Source: CAZHTS01 sp964535315 (GTDB taxonomy: Bacteria; Chloroflexota; Anaerolineae; Anaerolineales; Anaerolineaceae). From it: 64,000 nt of DNA. Positions 1-8,723 of this stretch are shown one piece after another (position 1 is the first letter of the stretch; each line of letters opens with the position of its first letter). The stretch is taken from the NCBI GenBank assembly GCA_964535315.1, contig CAZHTS010000007.1, forward strand, positions 30,813 to 94,812. Direction: 5' to 3'. The notes below the pieces were generated by a model. It had not been told where the DNA came from. It did not search any database and saw only the letters and a list, made by a program, of their open reading frames with translations. The translations under genes were made by a program, and so were the position numbers.

Positions 1-542
1 TAGGCGCTGGCAAAATGCTCGGTGGTGATGCGAATCTGGCCGTTGTACCAGGCTTCTCCGATCTCGACCAGCGCCGGGGTAATGATCCCGGCGCAAATCG
101 TCGTCAGGTCAAACAGGGCGAGCATCTGTTGCAGCAAATCGCCGGCGCGCGCTTCGTCGTGTTTGATCAACGCCTGGTAAAGCTGGCGGGCGAATTCGTG
201 CGGAGGGGTGTCGCTGGCTTCGCTGCGCACAGCGGGTGCATCGGGGATTGCCTCAGGCCACACGCCGCTGCGCTGTATGTTGTGTAACTCGCTCACGGCG
301 TTGCTGATGGCCACGCCGTTATCCACCCGGTTCTTGATCCAGCGCAGAACGGCCACATCTCGATCCGAATAAAGCCGGTAGCGGTTGTCGGCGCGCGGTG
401 GGTTGAGCAGTTCGTGCCGCCGTTCCCAGGCGCGCAGCGTCACGGCGCGGATACCGGTCTGTCCGCATACCGTTTTGATGGTATAACGGGGCTCGTCAGA
501 TAAATCATCGATGGTGCGGGGCGCTTTTTCTGCTTCTGTCAT
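1..542 (-). CDS. CarH/LitR-type MerR-family B12-binding transcriptional regulator (C-terminus beyond window)
   Basis: The 5' 180 codons lie in the window; the gene continues past base 1. Residues about 15-85 form a MerR-type winged-helix domain (core 'TLRAWERRHELLNPPRAD' then 'YRLYSDRDVAVLRWIK'). This is followed by the four-helix domain that in CarH sits before the cobalamin domain. Trp165, Glu175 and His176 make the W-x9-E-H motif that in CarH caps the upper face of adenosylcobalamin and is linked to light sensing. The ATG at 542 reads MTEAEKAPRT. The Rossmann B12 domain with its lower-ligand His is outside the window, so B12 binding itself cannot be confirmed. It is divergent from the acetyltransferase gene, and an inverted repeat overlaps its promoter. 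The family is clear; light dependence is inference from the motif. Confidence 0.85.
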   Translation of the reverse strand, partial: MTEAEKAPRTIDDLSDEPRYTIKTVCGQTGIRAVTLRAWERRHELLNPPRADNRYRLYSDRDVAVLRWIKNRVDNGVAISNAVSELHNIQRSGVWPEAIPDAPAVRSEASDTPPHEFARQLYQALIKHDEARAGDLLQQMLALFDLTTICAGIITPALVEIGEAWYNGQIRITTEHFASA

Positions 543-574
543 CCTGGCATCCTTTTCATCGAGTATAATATTCT

Positions 575-593
575 CTGTAAAAAGATTATACAG
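575..593. promoter_or_regulatory. Inverted repeat CTGTA-N9-TACAG, candidate operator of the CarH-like regulator
   Basis: Two 5-bp arms (575-579 and 589-593) form a perfect inverted repeat that covers the -10 box of the regulator's own promoter (585-590, minus strand). CarA/CarH operators contain TACA/TGTA-type half sites, so autorepression fits. The arms are short and the site is unproven. Confidence 0.4.
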
Positions 594-613
594 TAAAACA
601 TTGCGGTTTGCAA
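585..613 (-). promoter_or_regulatory. Sigma-A-type promoter of the CarH-like gene
   Basis: On the minus strand a -35 TTGCAA (613-608), 17-bp spacer and perfect -10 TATAAT (590-585) predict a start near 578, giving a leader of about 36 nt before the ATG at 542. Confidence 0.5.
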
Positions 614-665
614 AGATTGTACATGGGAGTCGTTGCGGCTGCGTTTGTTTTCGAAAGGGTCTGGG

Positions 666-1169
666 ATGGACGAGGATTTTGTGATCCGGCCGATACTGGC
701 CAGCGACTGGGATCGGGTGCGGCAGATTTATTTGCAGGGGATTGCCACAGGCACGGCGACCTTTGAAACCGGCACGCCCTCCTGGGAGAAGTGGGACGCC
801 TCGCATTTACAGCAGGCGCGCCTGGCAATTGAGACCGGCGGCCGGGTGGTGGGTTGGGCGGCGTTGAGCCCCATTTCGGCGCGCAGCGTTTATGGCGGGG
901 TGGCCGAGATCAGCATTTATATTGACGAGAACCAGCGCGGCAAAGGCATTGGGCGGCATCTGCTCCAGGCGTTGATCGAACAGTCTGAGGCGTTGGGTAT
1001 CTGGACGCTGCAGGCGGTCATCTTTCCCGAGAACGAAGCCAGCCTGCGCCTGCACCAGGCGTGCGGTTTTCGCGTGGTGGGGAGACGCGAACGCATCGCC
1101 CGTTTGCACGGGCGATGGCGGGATACGATTCTGTTGGAGCGCCGCAGCGCGGTGGTCGGGGTCGACTAG
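666..1169 (+). CDS. GNAT N-acetyltransferase, phosphinothricin/methionine-sulfoximine acetyltransferase-like
   Basis: The 167-residue protein follows the PAT/MddA family layout: an 'IRPILASDWDRVRQIY' start, a 'GTATFET' segment, 'GWAALSPISAR' and 'EISIYIDENQRGKGIG', where R/Q-x-x-G-x-G/A is the acetyl-CoA pyrophosphate loop, then 'NEASLRLHQACGF'. Family members N-acetylate methionine sulfoximine, methionine sulfone or phosphinothricin; the true substrate is unknown. I chose ATG 666 because AAAGGG lies 6 nt upstream; an in-frame ATG at 633 lacks an equally good ribosome site. The gene ends 10 bp before the convergent aminotransferase stop. Confidence 0.85.
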   Translation: MDEDFVIRPILASDWDRVRQIYLQGIATGTATFETGTPSWEKWDASHLQQARLAIETGGRVVGWAALSPISARSVYGGVAEISIYIDENQRGKGIGRHLLQALIEQSEALGIWTLQAVIFPENEASLRLHQACGFRVVGRRERIARLHGRWRDTILLERRSAVVGVD

Positions 1170-1179
1170 GCGGGGCGGT

Positions 1180-2274
1180 TTACTTCCAGCCGCCGACGAC
1201 CTCGCTTACCACGTCCAGCGCCTGCTCGAGCAGCGGCAGGTTGGCCTGCGAGCCCATGTGCCCCAGGCGGAAGACCTTGCCGCTCAGCGGCCCGTAGCTG
1301 CCGCCTACCACCAGGCCGCGCTGGCGGAAAGCCGCGTCCAGTTTTTCCCAGGGGATGTGCGCCGGTACCTTGACCGCGCTGACCGTGGGCGAGGGCACTG
1401 CACCGGCGGCGGCCAGCAGTTCCAGCCCGATGGCCTCCAGCCGGCGGTAACAATAGGCGGCGGCCTGCTGGTGGCGGGCGTAGACGTTTTCCAATCCTTC
1501 GCTGAGGATGCTGCGCGTGGCGGCGTGCAGAGCGGCCACGGCATGCCAGTAGGGGGTGTAGGGAAAGGCGAAGTCGCGCTGGGCGTGACGCAAGGGTTTG
1601 AGTGCATCGTAGCCGGGGTAATTGACCTGTTCGATGATTTCCCAGGCCTGTGGGCTGACCGCCACAAAGGCCAGGTTCGGCGGCAGCGACAGACATTTCT
1701 GCGAACCGCCCAGCGCCAGGTCGATGTTCCATTCGTCCACCAGCACCGGCGCGCCGGCGATGCTCGAGACGGCGTCGACGTACAGCAGCGGCACACCGAG
1801 TTGCTGCTTGAGTTTGCCCAGCCCGGCCAGCGGGTTGAGCGTGCCCGAGGGCGTCTCACAGTGCACCACGGTGATCATCTTGGGCTTGAACTGGCGGATG
1901 GCCTCTTCGACCTGATCCAGGTCCGTTAACGTTTGATCGTATGGCAGACCGATGGTCTGGACTTCGGCGCCGACGGCGGCGGCCATCTCACCGATGCCGT
2001 AGCCGAATACGCCGGTGGCGATGGCCAGAACGCGATCGCCGGGAACGAGACAACTCTTCAGCGCACCCCACAGCGCCAGCATGCCCTCGCCGCTTTGAAT
2101 GGTGACGCGGTTGCAGGTTGCCATGATCTGTTGCAGGTCGGCCTCGGCCTGATTGTAGAGCGCGACGAAATCGGTTTCCAGATCGCCCGAGCCAAAATCG
2201 GTTTGGTAGGCCTGAAAGATTTCGGCCGGGACGTGCACCGGGCCGGGCACCATCGGGATGGGATAGATTTGCAT
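1180..2274 (-). CDS. Class V PLP-dependent aminotransferase, alanine-glyoxylate/serine-glyoxylate type
   Basis: The 364-residue protein has the class V fold-type I pattern: 'GPVHVPAEIF' near the N-terminus, the 'GEGMLALWGALKS' cofactor-binding start, 'VHCETPSGTLNP', then 'VDAVSSIAGAPV' with the PLP-binding Asp. 'GGSQKCLSLPP' carries the Schiff-base Lys. Members interconvert alanine or serine and glyoxylate, for example in photorespiration-like, purine-degradation or serine routes; substrate cannot be read from sequence. ATG 2274 is preceded by AAAGGA 8 nt upstream; a longer in-frame extension to 2424 has no support. Divergent from the histidine kinase gene. Confidence 0.88.
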   Translation of the reverse strand: MQIYPIPMVPGPVHVPAEIFQAYQTDFGSGDLETDFVALYNQAEADLQQIMATCNRVTIQSGEGMLALWGALKSCLVPGDRVLAIATGVFGYGIGEMAAAVGAEVQTIGLPYDQTLTDLDQVEEAIRQFKPKMITVVHCETPSGTLNPLAGLGKLKQQLGVPLLYVDAVSSIAGAPVLVDEWNIDLALGGSQKCLSLPPNLAFVAVSPQAWEIIEQVNYPGYDALKPLRHAQRDFAFPYTPYWHAVAALHAATRSILSEGLENVYARHQQAAAYCYRRLEAIGLELLAAAGAVPSPTVSAVKVPAHIPWEKLDAAFRQRGLVVGGSYGPLSGKVFRLGHMGSQANLPLLEQALDVVSEVVGGWK

Positions 2275-2446
2275 GCCGGAGATCCTTTCGAAAGTAATAT
2301 TTTTATATGCTATCATACCTGTGGCTTGATCTACAGGGCCGATTGGCGGGTGTTTTAACCAGACCAGTGGGTGAAAATGGAAAAAATGGCGCCGGGCCGG
2401 CAAATTTGTGGCTGTCCGGGTCAAAATCCGGTGACAGCAAATGAAC

Positions 2447-2473
2447 TTGATTTAGCGTTTGCAATGCTATAAT
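2447..2473 (+). promoter_or_regulatory. Candidate promoter of the hybrid histidine kinase
   Basis: An extended -10, TGC-TATAAT, occupies 2465-2473. A TTGATT at 2447-2452 is a short-spaced (15 bp) -35 candidate. The same TGC-TANAAT style recurs at 6721, 24948 and 42771. Confidence 0.45.
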
Positions 2474-2520
2474 CAAAAGATAGAATTTAGGGGTGGGCCT
2501 GTGAACAATGGTGTGAGTGA

Positions 2521-5500
2521 ATGGACTGGCAAGTCGTTTTAGCGATAGCCCTGGGGTCAATCGTTGCCGCTGTTTTGGTGCTGGCAATCGCAGCGCGTTT
2601 TGTGCGGCGCGCTGTTCCGTCTGTGTCCACCCCGGCACAGCCCGCAGCGACGCCCGGTGAGTACGATCGCTTTGAAGCTATTTTCAACACGGCCGCGGCC
2701 GGGATGGCCCTGATGGATTGCCAGGGGCGCATGATCGAGATCAACGAGCGCTTTCTGGAAATGGTCGGCGCCAATCGTGACGAGGCGCTGCAATTTACCA
2801 TCACCGATCTGACCCCGCCTGAGGATCGCGAGGGCGCCGCTCAACGCTGGCAGGCGCTCATGCAGCGGGAAGTGAACGCCTATACGATTGAGCGCCGTTT
2901 TGTGCGCAAAGATCGCTCCATCTTCTGGGGGCGGATGAACCTGGCCCTGGCTTATACCCGCGTCGACGATGAGCCGCTGGTGGTGTTGCTGGTGGTGGAT
3001 ATCACTGCCCGTAAACTGGCCGAGGAGGCCGAAAAACAGGCACGCCAGACCAGCGAGGCATTGCACGAGGCGGGCGTCTCAATCAGCGCCACCCTGGATG
3101 TCGAACGTGTGCTCGATAGCATGCTCGAGCAGATCCATCGCATCGTCCCGTATGAGTTGGGATTGTTTCTCGAGATCAAAGAGAACTATGCATACGTGAT
3201 CCGTTCACGCGGCTACGAAGAGCTTGGCAACGAGACCAACCAGCGCATCGAGCATATGTTGTTTGACCTGGCGCAGACCCCTAACCTGGGCCTGTTGGTC
3301 GAGAACCACCGCGCCAATTTTATCGGCGATACTCGTGAAAGCCCGTTATGGGTGCAGGGCCTGACTGTGGCCGATGTGCGTTCGTGGGTCGGCGCACCCA
3401 TCCTGCTGCATGACCGCCTGGCGGCGATCATCTCGCTCTACAGCACCCGGCCGGGCGTCTATTCGCAAAAGGATTGTGACGGCCTGGCGGCGTTCGCAGC
3501 GCAGGCCGGGCTGGCGCTGGAGAACGCACGCCTGTTTGGCGAGGTGCAGCAGCGCCTGACCGAACAATCGATCCTGAACGAGATCGGGCGTACGCTCTCA
3601 ACCGCCATGAACCTGTCACAACTGTTGCAGATGGTTTACCGCCAGGTGGGCCGGTTGTTTGACTCCGGCAACTTCCTGATCGCCACGTATGACGAGGATA
3701 AAGATGAGTGGTGCATGGATCTGCTGGTCGAGCGCGGCCAACGCCAGCAGCAGCAGCGCTTTCGCACCAACCTGGGGCTGAGCGGCTACATGATCCGCAC
3801 CCATCAGCCGACCCTGTTTCGCAACAAAACGGATTTGATCGCTTTCACCGAACAGGCCGGGGTGCGCATCCTGGGGGAATACGCCGAATCGTGGATGGGG
3901 GTGCCGCTCATTTCGGCCGACCGGGTGATTGGGGTGATGGCCATTCAAGATTTTGAGCGCCACAACGCATATAGTGATAAAGACCTTGCATTTTTTAACA
4001 CCATCGGTTCGCAGGTGGCCGTGTTTGTGGCCAACGCCCGCCTGTACGAAGATTTGCAACGCCGCGCCGAGGAATTGACCGCTGCCAACCAGCAGGCTCA
4101 GGAAGCGACCCGTGCCGCCGAGCGCGCCAATCAGGCCAAGAGCACCTTCCTGGCCGCGATGAGCCACGAGATCCGCACGCCGATGAACGCCATCGTGGGC
4201 ATGAGCAATTTGCTGCTGGATACGCCGCTCAACACCGAGCAGCGCGAGTATCTGAATGTGGTACGTACCAGCGGTGAGGCGTTGCTGGCGCTGATCAGCG
4301 ATGTGCTCGACTTTTCCAAAATCGAGGCCGGTAAGCTGGAACTGGAGCGCCGTTCGTTCAATCTGCGCGAGTGCCTGGAGAGCGTGGTGGATTTAATGGT
4401 GGCGCGCGCCGTGGAAAAAGGGCTCGACCTGGCTTACTATCTGGATCATTCGGCGCCGGAGATGATCATCGGCGACGAGGCCCGCCTGCGCCAGATTTTG
4501 ATCAATCTACTCACCAACGCCCTCAAGTTCACCGATGCGGGCGAAGTGGTGGTAGAAGTGCGCGTCGACAGCCGCGGGGTCAAGATCGAAGAAGAAGGCA
4601 GAGACGAAAAACTGTCTTCCTTGCTGCTGCACTTCTCGGTGCGTGATACCGGCATCGGCATCCCCGCCGACCGCATGGATCGCCTGTTCCAGTTGTTTGG
4701 CCAGGCAGATGTTTCTACGGCGCGCAAGTACGGCGGCAGCGGGCTGGGGCTGGTGATTTGCCGCCAGTTATGCCAGACGATGGGCGGCGATATCTGGGTG
4801 GAGAGCCCCGGCGTTCCCGGCAAGGGCTCCACTTTCCACTTTACCATCGTGGTCGACAGCGAGGCGGACGCCCGGCCGGTGGTGTTGAGCGGGATGCAGC
4901 TCGAGCTGCTGGGCAAGGCGGTGTTGATCGTCGATGATAACGCCTATATCCGCAGCCTGCTGGGGCGTTACGCCCGCAGTTGGGGCATGTTCCCCTATAC
5001 TGTTTCTTCCGGGCAGGTTGCCCTGGAGTGGCTGCGCAAGGGCGAAAAATGCGACCTGATCTTGCTCGATCGCCAGATGCCGTTGATGGACGGCGTGGTG
5101 TTGGCAAGCGAGATTCGCCGTCTGCCGGGCGGGCAGATGACCCCGTTGGTGCTGATGACCTCGCTTGGCGCGCACGAGGTGGACCGCGAGGGCGGCCTGT
5201 TTGCGGCCACCATCAACAAGCCGATTAAAATGCTGTCTTTGCTGAATACCTGCGTGCGTGTGTTGAGTGGACAGGTGTTGCCTGCCTCCGACCAGGCGGC
5301 GATGGGCGAGGTGGCGATCGACCGCGATCTGGCGCAGCGTTACCCGCTGCGTATTTTACTGGCCGAGGACAACCGCGTCAACCAGCAGGTGGCGTTGCTG
5401 CTGCTCAAGAAACTGGGCTATCAGGCCGACGTTGCCAACCACGGCGAAGAGGTGTTGCAGGCCTTACAGACTCAAACCTACGATGTGATCCTGATGGATG

Positions 5501-6159
5501 CGCTCATGCCGGTAATGGACGGCGAAGAAACCACCCGCCATATTCGTCAGGAATTGCCGAAAGAGCACCAGCCCTACATTATTGCCCTGACTGCCAACGC
5601 CATCAGCGGCGACCGTGAGCGTTATTTAAGCGCTGGGATGAACGATTACCTCAGCAAGCCGGTACGTATCGAAGATCTGGTGCGGGCGCTGGTTCAGGCG
5701 CGGCCGGAACAGGGCACTACCCGGGTGACGTTTGCACAGCCGCTCTCGTCGCCGGAGCCCGCGCTGGAAGCCGAGCACGCCATTCGCATGAGCGTGATCC
5801 ACGACTGGGTAGATGCGATTGGCACGCCGGCGGCCTTCGCCCGGGTGATCGAGGTATTTCTCAGCGAGAGCCCGAACCTGTTGACCGAGATGGACGAGAC
5901 GCTGGCGGCCTGCGACTGGCGCCGTTTGCGCCAGATTGCGCACACGCTGAAATCCAGCTGCGCCAACATGGGGGCGCTGCAGCTGGCCAGTTTGTTGGAG
6001 GGTATGGAGACTTCGCTCAGCATTACGCTGGAGAGCGCCACGACGGCCTCGTACGAATCGCACCGGGCGCAACTCAAATTGGTTCACCAGGAATACCAGC
6101 GCGCCGTCGCCGAGTTAAAGGAATTGAGCCAGCGAATGCAAGACGGGGAACGCGACTAA
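2521..6159 (+). CDS. Hybrid sensor histidine kinase (TM-PAS-GAF-GAF-HisKA-HATPase-REC-REC-HPt)
   Basis: The 1212-residue protein has one N-terminal membrane helix (about 6-28), a PAS domain (45-165), two GAF domains (about 185-340 and 362-505) and a coiled linker. The HisKA domain carries His549 in 'MSHEIRTPMN', and the ATPase has an N-box 'INLLTNALKFTD' and 'GSGLGLVI'. Two receiver domains follow, with Asp850 ('LLDRQMP') and Asp993 ('LMDALMP'), then a C-terminal HPt domain with His1141 ('AHTLKSSCANMGA'). All phosphorelay residues are intact, as in BarA/ArcB-class kinases. No response regulator with a DNA-binding output lies nearby, so the final target must be encoded elsewhere. The signal sensed by the PAS/GAF domains is unknown. 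It overlaps the next, convergent gene by 4 bp. Confidence 0.93.
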   Translation: MDWQVVLAIALGSIVAAVLVLAIAARFVRRAVPSVSTPAQPAATPGEYDRFEAIFNTAAAGMALMDCQGRMIEINERFLEMVGANRDEALQFTITDLTPPEDREGAAQRWQALMQREVNAYTIERRFVRKDRSIFWGRMNLALAYTRVDDEPLVVLLVVDITARKLAEEAEKQARQTSEALHEAGVSISATLDVERVLDSMLEQIHRIVPYELGLFLEIKENYAYVIRSRGYEELGNETNQRIEHMLFDLAQTPNLGLLVENHRANFIGDTRESPLWVQGLTVADVRSWVGAPILLHDRLAAIISLYSTRPGVYSQKDCDGLAAFAAQAGLALENARLFGEVQQRLTEQSILNEIGRTLSTAMNLSQLLQMVYRQVGRLFDSGNFLIATYDEDKDEWCMDLLVERGQRQQQQRFRTNLGLSGYMIRTHQPTLFRNKTDLIAFTEQAGVRILGEYAESWMGVPLISADRVIGVMAIQDFERHNAYSDKDLAFFNTIGSQVAVFVANARLYEDLQRRAEELTAANQQAQEATRAAERANQAKSTFLAAMSHEIRTPMNAIVGMSNLLLDTPLNTEQREYLNVVRTSGEALLALISDVLDFSKIEAGKLELERRSFNLRECLESVVDLMVARAVEKGLDLAYYLDHSAPEMIIGDEARLRQILINLLTNALKFTDAGEVVVEVRVDSRGVKIEEEGRDEKLSSLLLHFSVRDTGIGIPADRMDRLFQLFGQADVSTARKYGGSGLGLVICRQLCQTMGGDIWVESPGVPGKGSTFHFTIVVDSEADARPVVLSGMQLELLGKAVLIVDDNAYIRSLLGRYARSWGMFPYTVSSGQVALEWLRKGEKCDLILLDRQMPLMDGVVLASEIRRLPGGQMTPLVLMTSLGAHEVDREGGLFAATINKPIKMLSLLNTCVRVLSGQVLPASDQAAMGEVAIDRDLAQRYPLRILLAEDNRVNQQVALLLLKKLGYQADVANHGEEVLQALQTQTYDVILMDALMPVMDGEETTRHIRQELPKEHQPYIIALTANAISGDRERYLSAGMNDYLSKPVRIEDLVRALVQARPEQGTTRVTFAQPLSSPEPALEAEHAIRMSVIHDWVDAIGTPAAFARVIEVFLSESPNLLTEMDETLAACDWRRLRQIAHTLKSSCANMGALQLASLLEGMETSLSITLESATTASYESHRAQLKLVHQEYQRAVAELKELSQRMQDGERD

Positions 6160-6623
6160 TCGAATTCGCCCCGGCGTCGTAACCGGATCAGGCAACCCAG
6201 CACGGCCAGGTTGTAGAGGACGCTGTACCAGGGAATGCCGGCTTGCATGATCTGGGCGACGACTACCAGGTAAATCAGACCGCCGCCAAACACCTTGACC
6301 GCCCATTCACGGCGCATGGCGACGCCCTCGAACACTACCATGTTGATCAGCACGGCCATGACTGCCAGGACGAAATAAATGCCTGCCTGCGACCGCAGCC
6401 GCTCGCAGGCGATAACTTCCTCGGCGTTCAACGCCGGGAAACCGCTTTGGGGATCGTGCCCCCACATCTGGCGCAGGCTGCAATCGTCGGCGCGCACTTG
6501 CAAGGTGCTTTCGGAGGCCGCGATCCAGGCCAGCGGGATATTGAGGACGACAGCCAACAGCGTCAGCCAGTGTAGCAGTGAGCGCCTCTTGCGCTTGCGG
6601 GGGGTGGGGGAATAATCGTTCAT
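6156..6623 (-). CDS. Small integral membrane protein of unknown function
   Basis: The 155-residue protein begins with a basic cytoplasmic stretch ('PRKRKRRSLLHW') and has about four hydrophobic segments (roughly 25-43, 83-104, 110-130, 133-148). Between the first two lies a soluble loop with two Cys ('ADDCSLRQMW' and 'EEVIACERL') that may form a disulfide outside the membrane. ATG 6623 follows AGGAGG, which favours it over an upstream in-frame start. The family is not recognised. Confidence 0.7.
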   Translation of the reverse strand: MNDYSPTPRKRKRRSLLHWLTLLAVVLNIPLAWIAASESTLQVRADDCSLRQMWGHDPQSGFPALNAEEVIACERLRSQAGIYFVLAVMAVLINMVVFEGVAMRREWAVKVFGGGLIYLVVVAQIMQAGIPWYSVLYNLAVLGCLIRLRRRGEFD

Positions 6624-6720
6624 GGGGTGTCCTCCTGTTATGATTGTACAGGCAAAATGATTTGAAATGTAAAAAATCGGCCAGATGAACATCAAACGAG
6701 TGGCCGGTTGGCGGTGTTTG

Positions 6721-6729
6721 TGCTAAAAT
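6721..6729 (+). promoter_or_regulatory. Extended -10 promoter element upstream of the CASTOR-like gene
   Basis: TGC-TAAAAT at 6721-6729 lies 51 bp before the ATG; no convincing -35 is seen at normal spacing. Confidence 0.35.
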
Positions 6730-6779
6730 CGGGGTGTCCCCATTCTTTATTTCAACGGAAACCGTTTTTAGGAGGTAGT

Positions 6780-8675
6780 ATGAGTACCCAACCCACGTGG
6801 AAAGATCGTGTGCGTTATGCTTTTGATAATTATATGGCGCGCGGTACGGGCGCATTGATTAGCGGCCTGGGAATGGTATCGCTGGTGATCATTGCCGTGA
6901 TGGCTGCGGTAATCAGCCTGCTTAAGATTGCCCCAGGCGACGGCGAGCCGGTTGGCTTCATCGAGGCAGCCTGGTTGAGCCTGATGCGCACGTTAGACGC
7001 CGGTACGATGGGCGGCGACGAGGGCTGGGGGTTCCGCATTGCCATGTTTGTCGTGACGTTGGGCGGTGTGTTTGTCATTTCGGCCCTGATCGGCGTCTTG
7101 ACCAGCGGCCTGGAGGGGCGGTTGGAAGAATTGCGCAAAGGCCGTTCACGGGTGATCGAGCAGAACCATACCATTATCCTGGGCTGGTCCGAGCAGATCT
7201 TTACCGTGATCTCTGAACTGGTGGCGGCTAACGAGAACCAGGCGAAGTCGTGCATCGTGATCATGGGCGAGCGCGACAAGGTTGAGATGGAAGAGGAGAT
7301 TGCCCAGAAGGTCGAAGCGACCGGCAAGACGCGCGTGGTGTGTCGCTCGGGCAACCCGATGGAGATGGCCGATCTGAGCATCGTTTCGCTCAACACTGCC
7401 AAATCGATCATCGTGCTCTCGCCCGAGAGCGAGGCGCCCGATTCGCAGGTGATCAAGACCTGCCTGGCGATCCTCAACCACAGCGAGCGCCGCAGCGAAC
7501 CGTATCATATCGTGGCAGAACTGCGCGACCCGAAGAACGACGAGGTCGCCAAAGTGGTCGGGCACGCCGAGGTCGAATGGGTGCAGGTGGGCAACCTGGT
7601 GGCGCGCGTCATCGCCCAGACCTGCCGCCAATCCGGTCTGTCGGTGGTGTACACCGAACTGCTCGATTTTGGCGGGGACGAGATTTACTTCACCGAGCAG
7701 CCCGCGCTGGTCGGTAAGACCTACGGTGAGGCGCTTGGCGCCTTCCGCAAGAACGCCGTGATGGGGATCGTCCCTGCCGGCGGCGGGGCGACCCTCAACC
7801 CGCCAATGGGTACCGTTTTGCAGGCCGGGGATCGCCTGGCGGTGATCGCCGAGGACGACGATAAGATTTTCCTCAACCCAGATGCGGCTGCGCCCCAAAA
7901 GGATTTAATTGTGCCCGGCAACGGCGACGAAGGCCAGCCGGAGCGCACCCTGGTGATGGGCTGGAACTGGCGCGGGGCGACGATCCTTGCCGAGCTGGAT
8001 AATTATGTGATCGATGGCTCGACGGCGGTTGTGGTGGCAGATCAGGCCGGGGCAGAGGAAGCGGTGGCGCGCATCGCCCCCGAACTCAAACATCAAACTG
8101 TGGTGTTCCAGGAGGGCGATACCACCGACCGGCGGACGCTCGAGGCGCTCGACCTGGGCATTTACGATCACATCATCCTGCTCAGTTATTCGGACGATCT
8201 GGATATGCAGCAGGCCGACGCCCGTACGCTGATCACCCTGCTGCATCTGCGCGACATCGCCGACCAGCGCAAGCTGCGCTTCTCGATCGTGACCGAGATG
8301 CTGGATGTGCGCAACCGCAACCTGGCCGAGATTACCCGCGCCGACGATTTCATCGTCAGCGACAAACTGGTCAGCCTGATGTTGGCGCAGGTCTCGGAGA
8401 ACAAGGGCCTGAACGCCGTGTTTGCCGACATGTTCGACCCCGAAGGTTCGGAGATTTATGTCAGGCCGGTGGAGCGTTACGTTAAAACCGGCCAGGCGGT
8501 GGATTTCTACACCATCCTCGCGTCGGCCCGCCAGAAGGGCGAAACGGCCATCGGGTATCGCCTGCAAAAGTACGGGCGCGATGCCGCTCAGGCGTATGGC
8601 GTGCACCTCAACCCGGACAAGGCCGAGAAGGTCGTCTTCGAGCCCGGCGACCGCATCGTCGTGCTGGCTGAATAA
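6780..8675 (+). CDS. CASTOR/POLLUX-related ion channel protein with RCK/TrkA_N-like domains
   Basis: The 631-residue protein has a first membrane helix (about 21-47), a re-entrant pore-like stretch ('FIEAAWLSLMRTLDAGTMGGDEGWGF') and a second helix (about 80-104). A long cytoplasmic part with two Rossmann/RCK-like halves follows ('NHTIILGWSEQIFTVISEL' near 125; 'RTLVMGWNWRGATILAEL' near 390). This is the layout of plant CASTOR/POLLUX and bacterial DUF1012 channels, which gate cations. Neither Rossmann half keeps a strict GxGxxG. ATG 6780 follows AGGAGG closely; an upstream in-frame start at 6708 is unlikely. It stands as a single gene. Confidence 0.85.
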   Translation: MSTQPTWKDRVRYAFDNYMARGTGALISGLGMVSLVIIAVMAAVISLLKIAPGDGEPVGFIEAAWLSLMRTLDAGTMGGDEGWGFRIAMFVVTLGGVFVISALIGVLTSGLEGRLEELRKGRSRVIEQNHTIILGWSEQIFTVISELVAANENQAKSCIVIMGERDKVEMEEEIAQKVEATGKTRVVCRSGNPMEMADLSIVSLNTAKSIIVLSPESEAPDSQVIKTCLAILNHSERRSEPYHIVAELRDPKNDEVAKVVGHAEVEWVQVGNLVARVIAQTCRQSGLSVVYTELLDFGGDEIYFTEQPALVGKTYGEALGAFRKNAVMGIVPAGGGATLNPPMGTVLQAGDRLAVIAEDDDKIFLNPDAAAPQKDLIVPGNGDEGQPERTLVMGWNWRGATILAELDNYVIDGSTAVVVADQAGAEEAVARIAPELKHQTVVFQEGDTTDRRTLEALDLGIYDHIILLSYSDDLDMQQADARTLITLLHLRDIADQRKLRFSIVTEMLDVRNRNLAEITRADDFIVSDKLVSLMLAQVSENKGLNAVFADMFDPEGSEIYVRPVERYVKTGQAVDFYTILASARQKGETAIGYRLQKYGRDAAQAYGVHLNPDKAEKVVFEPGDRIVVLAE

Positions 8676-8708
8676 CGAGTATTTTCCCCGGCGCTTAGCG
8701 AAACCTTT

Positions 8709-8714
8709 TATAAT
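8709..8714 (+). promoter_or_regulatory. -10 box TATAAT only 10 bp before the methyltransferase ATG
   Basis: A perfect TATAAT places the expected transcription start about 3 nt from the ATG at 8724, so the mRNA would be nearly leaderless. No good -35 is visible. Confidence 0.35.
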
Positions 8715-8723
8715 GGGAACAGG

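Noticed and set aside
15..287. 90-residue plus-strand frame at the window start
   Set aside because: It is the antisense shadow of the CarH-like gene, whose protein has clear family motifs.
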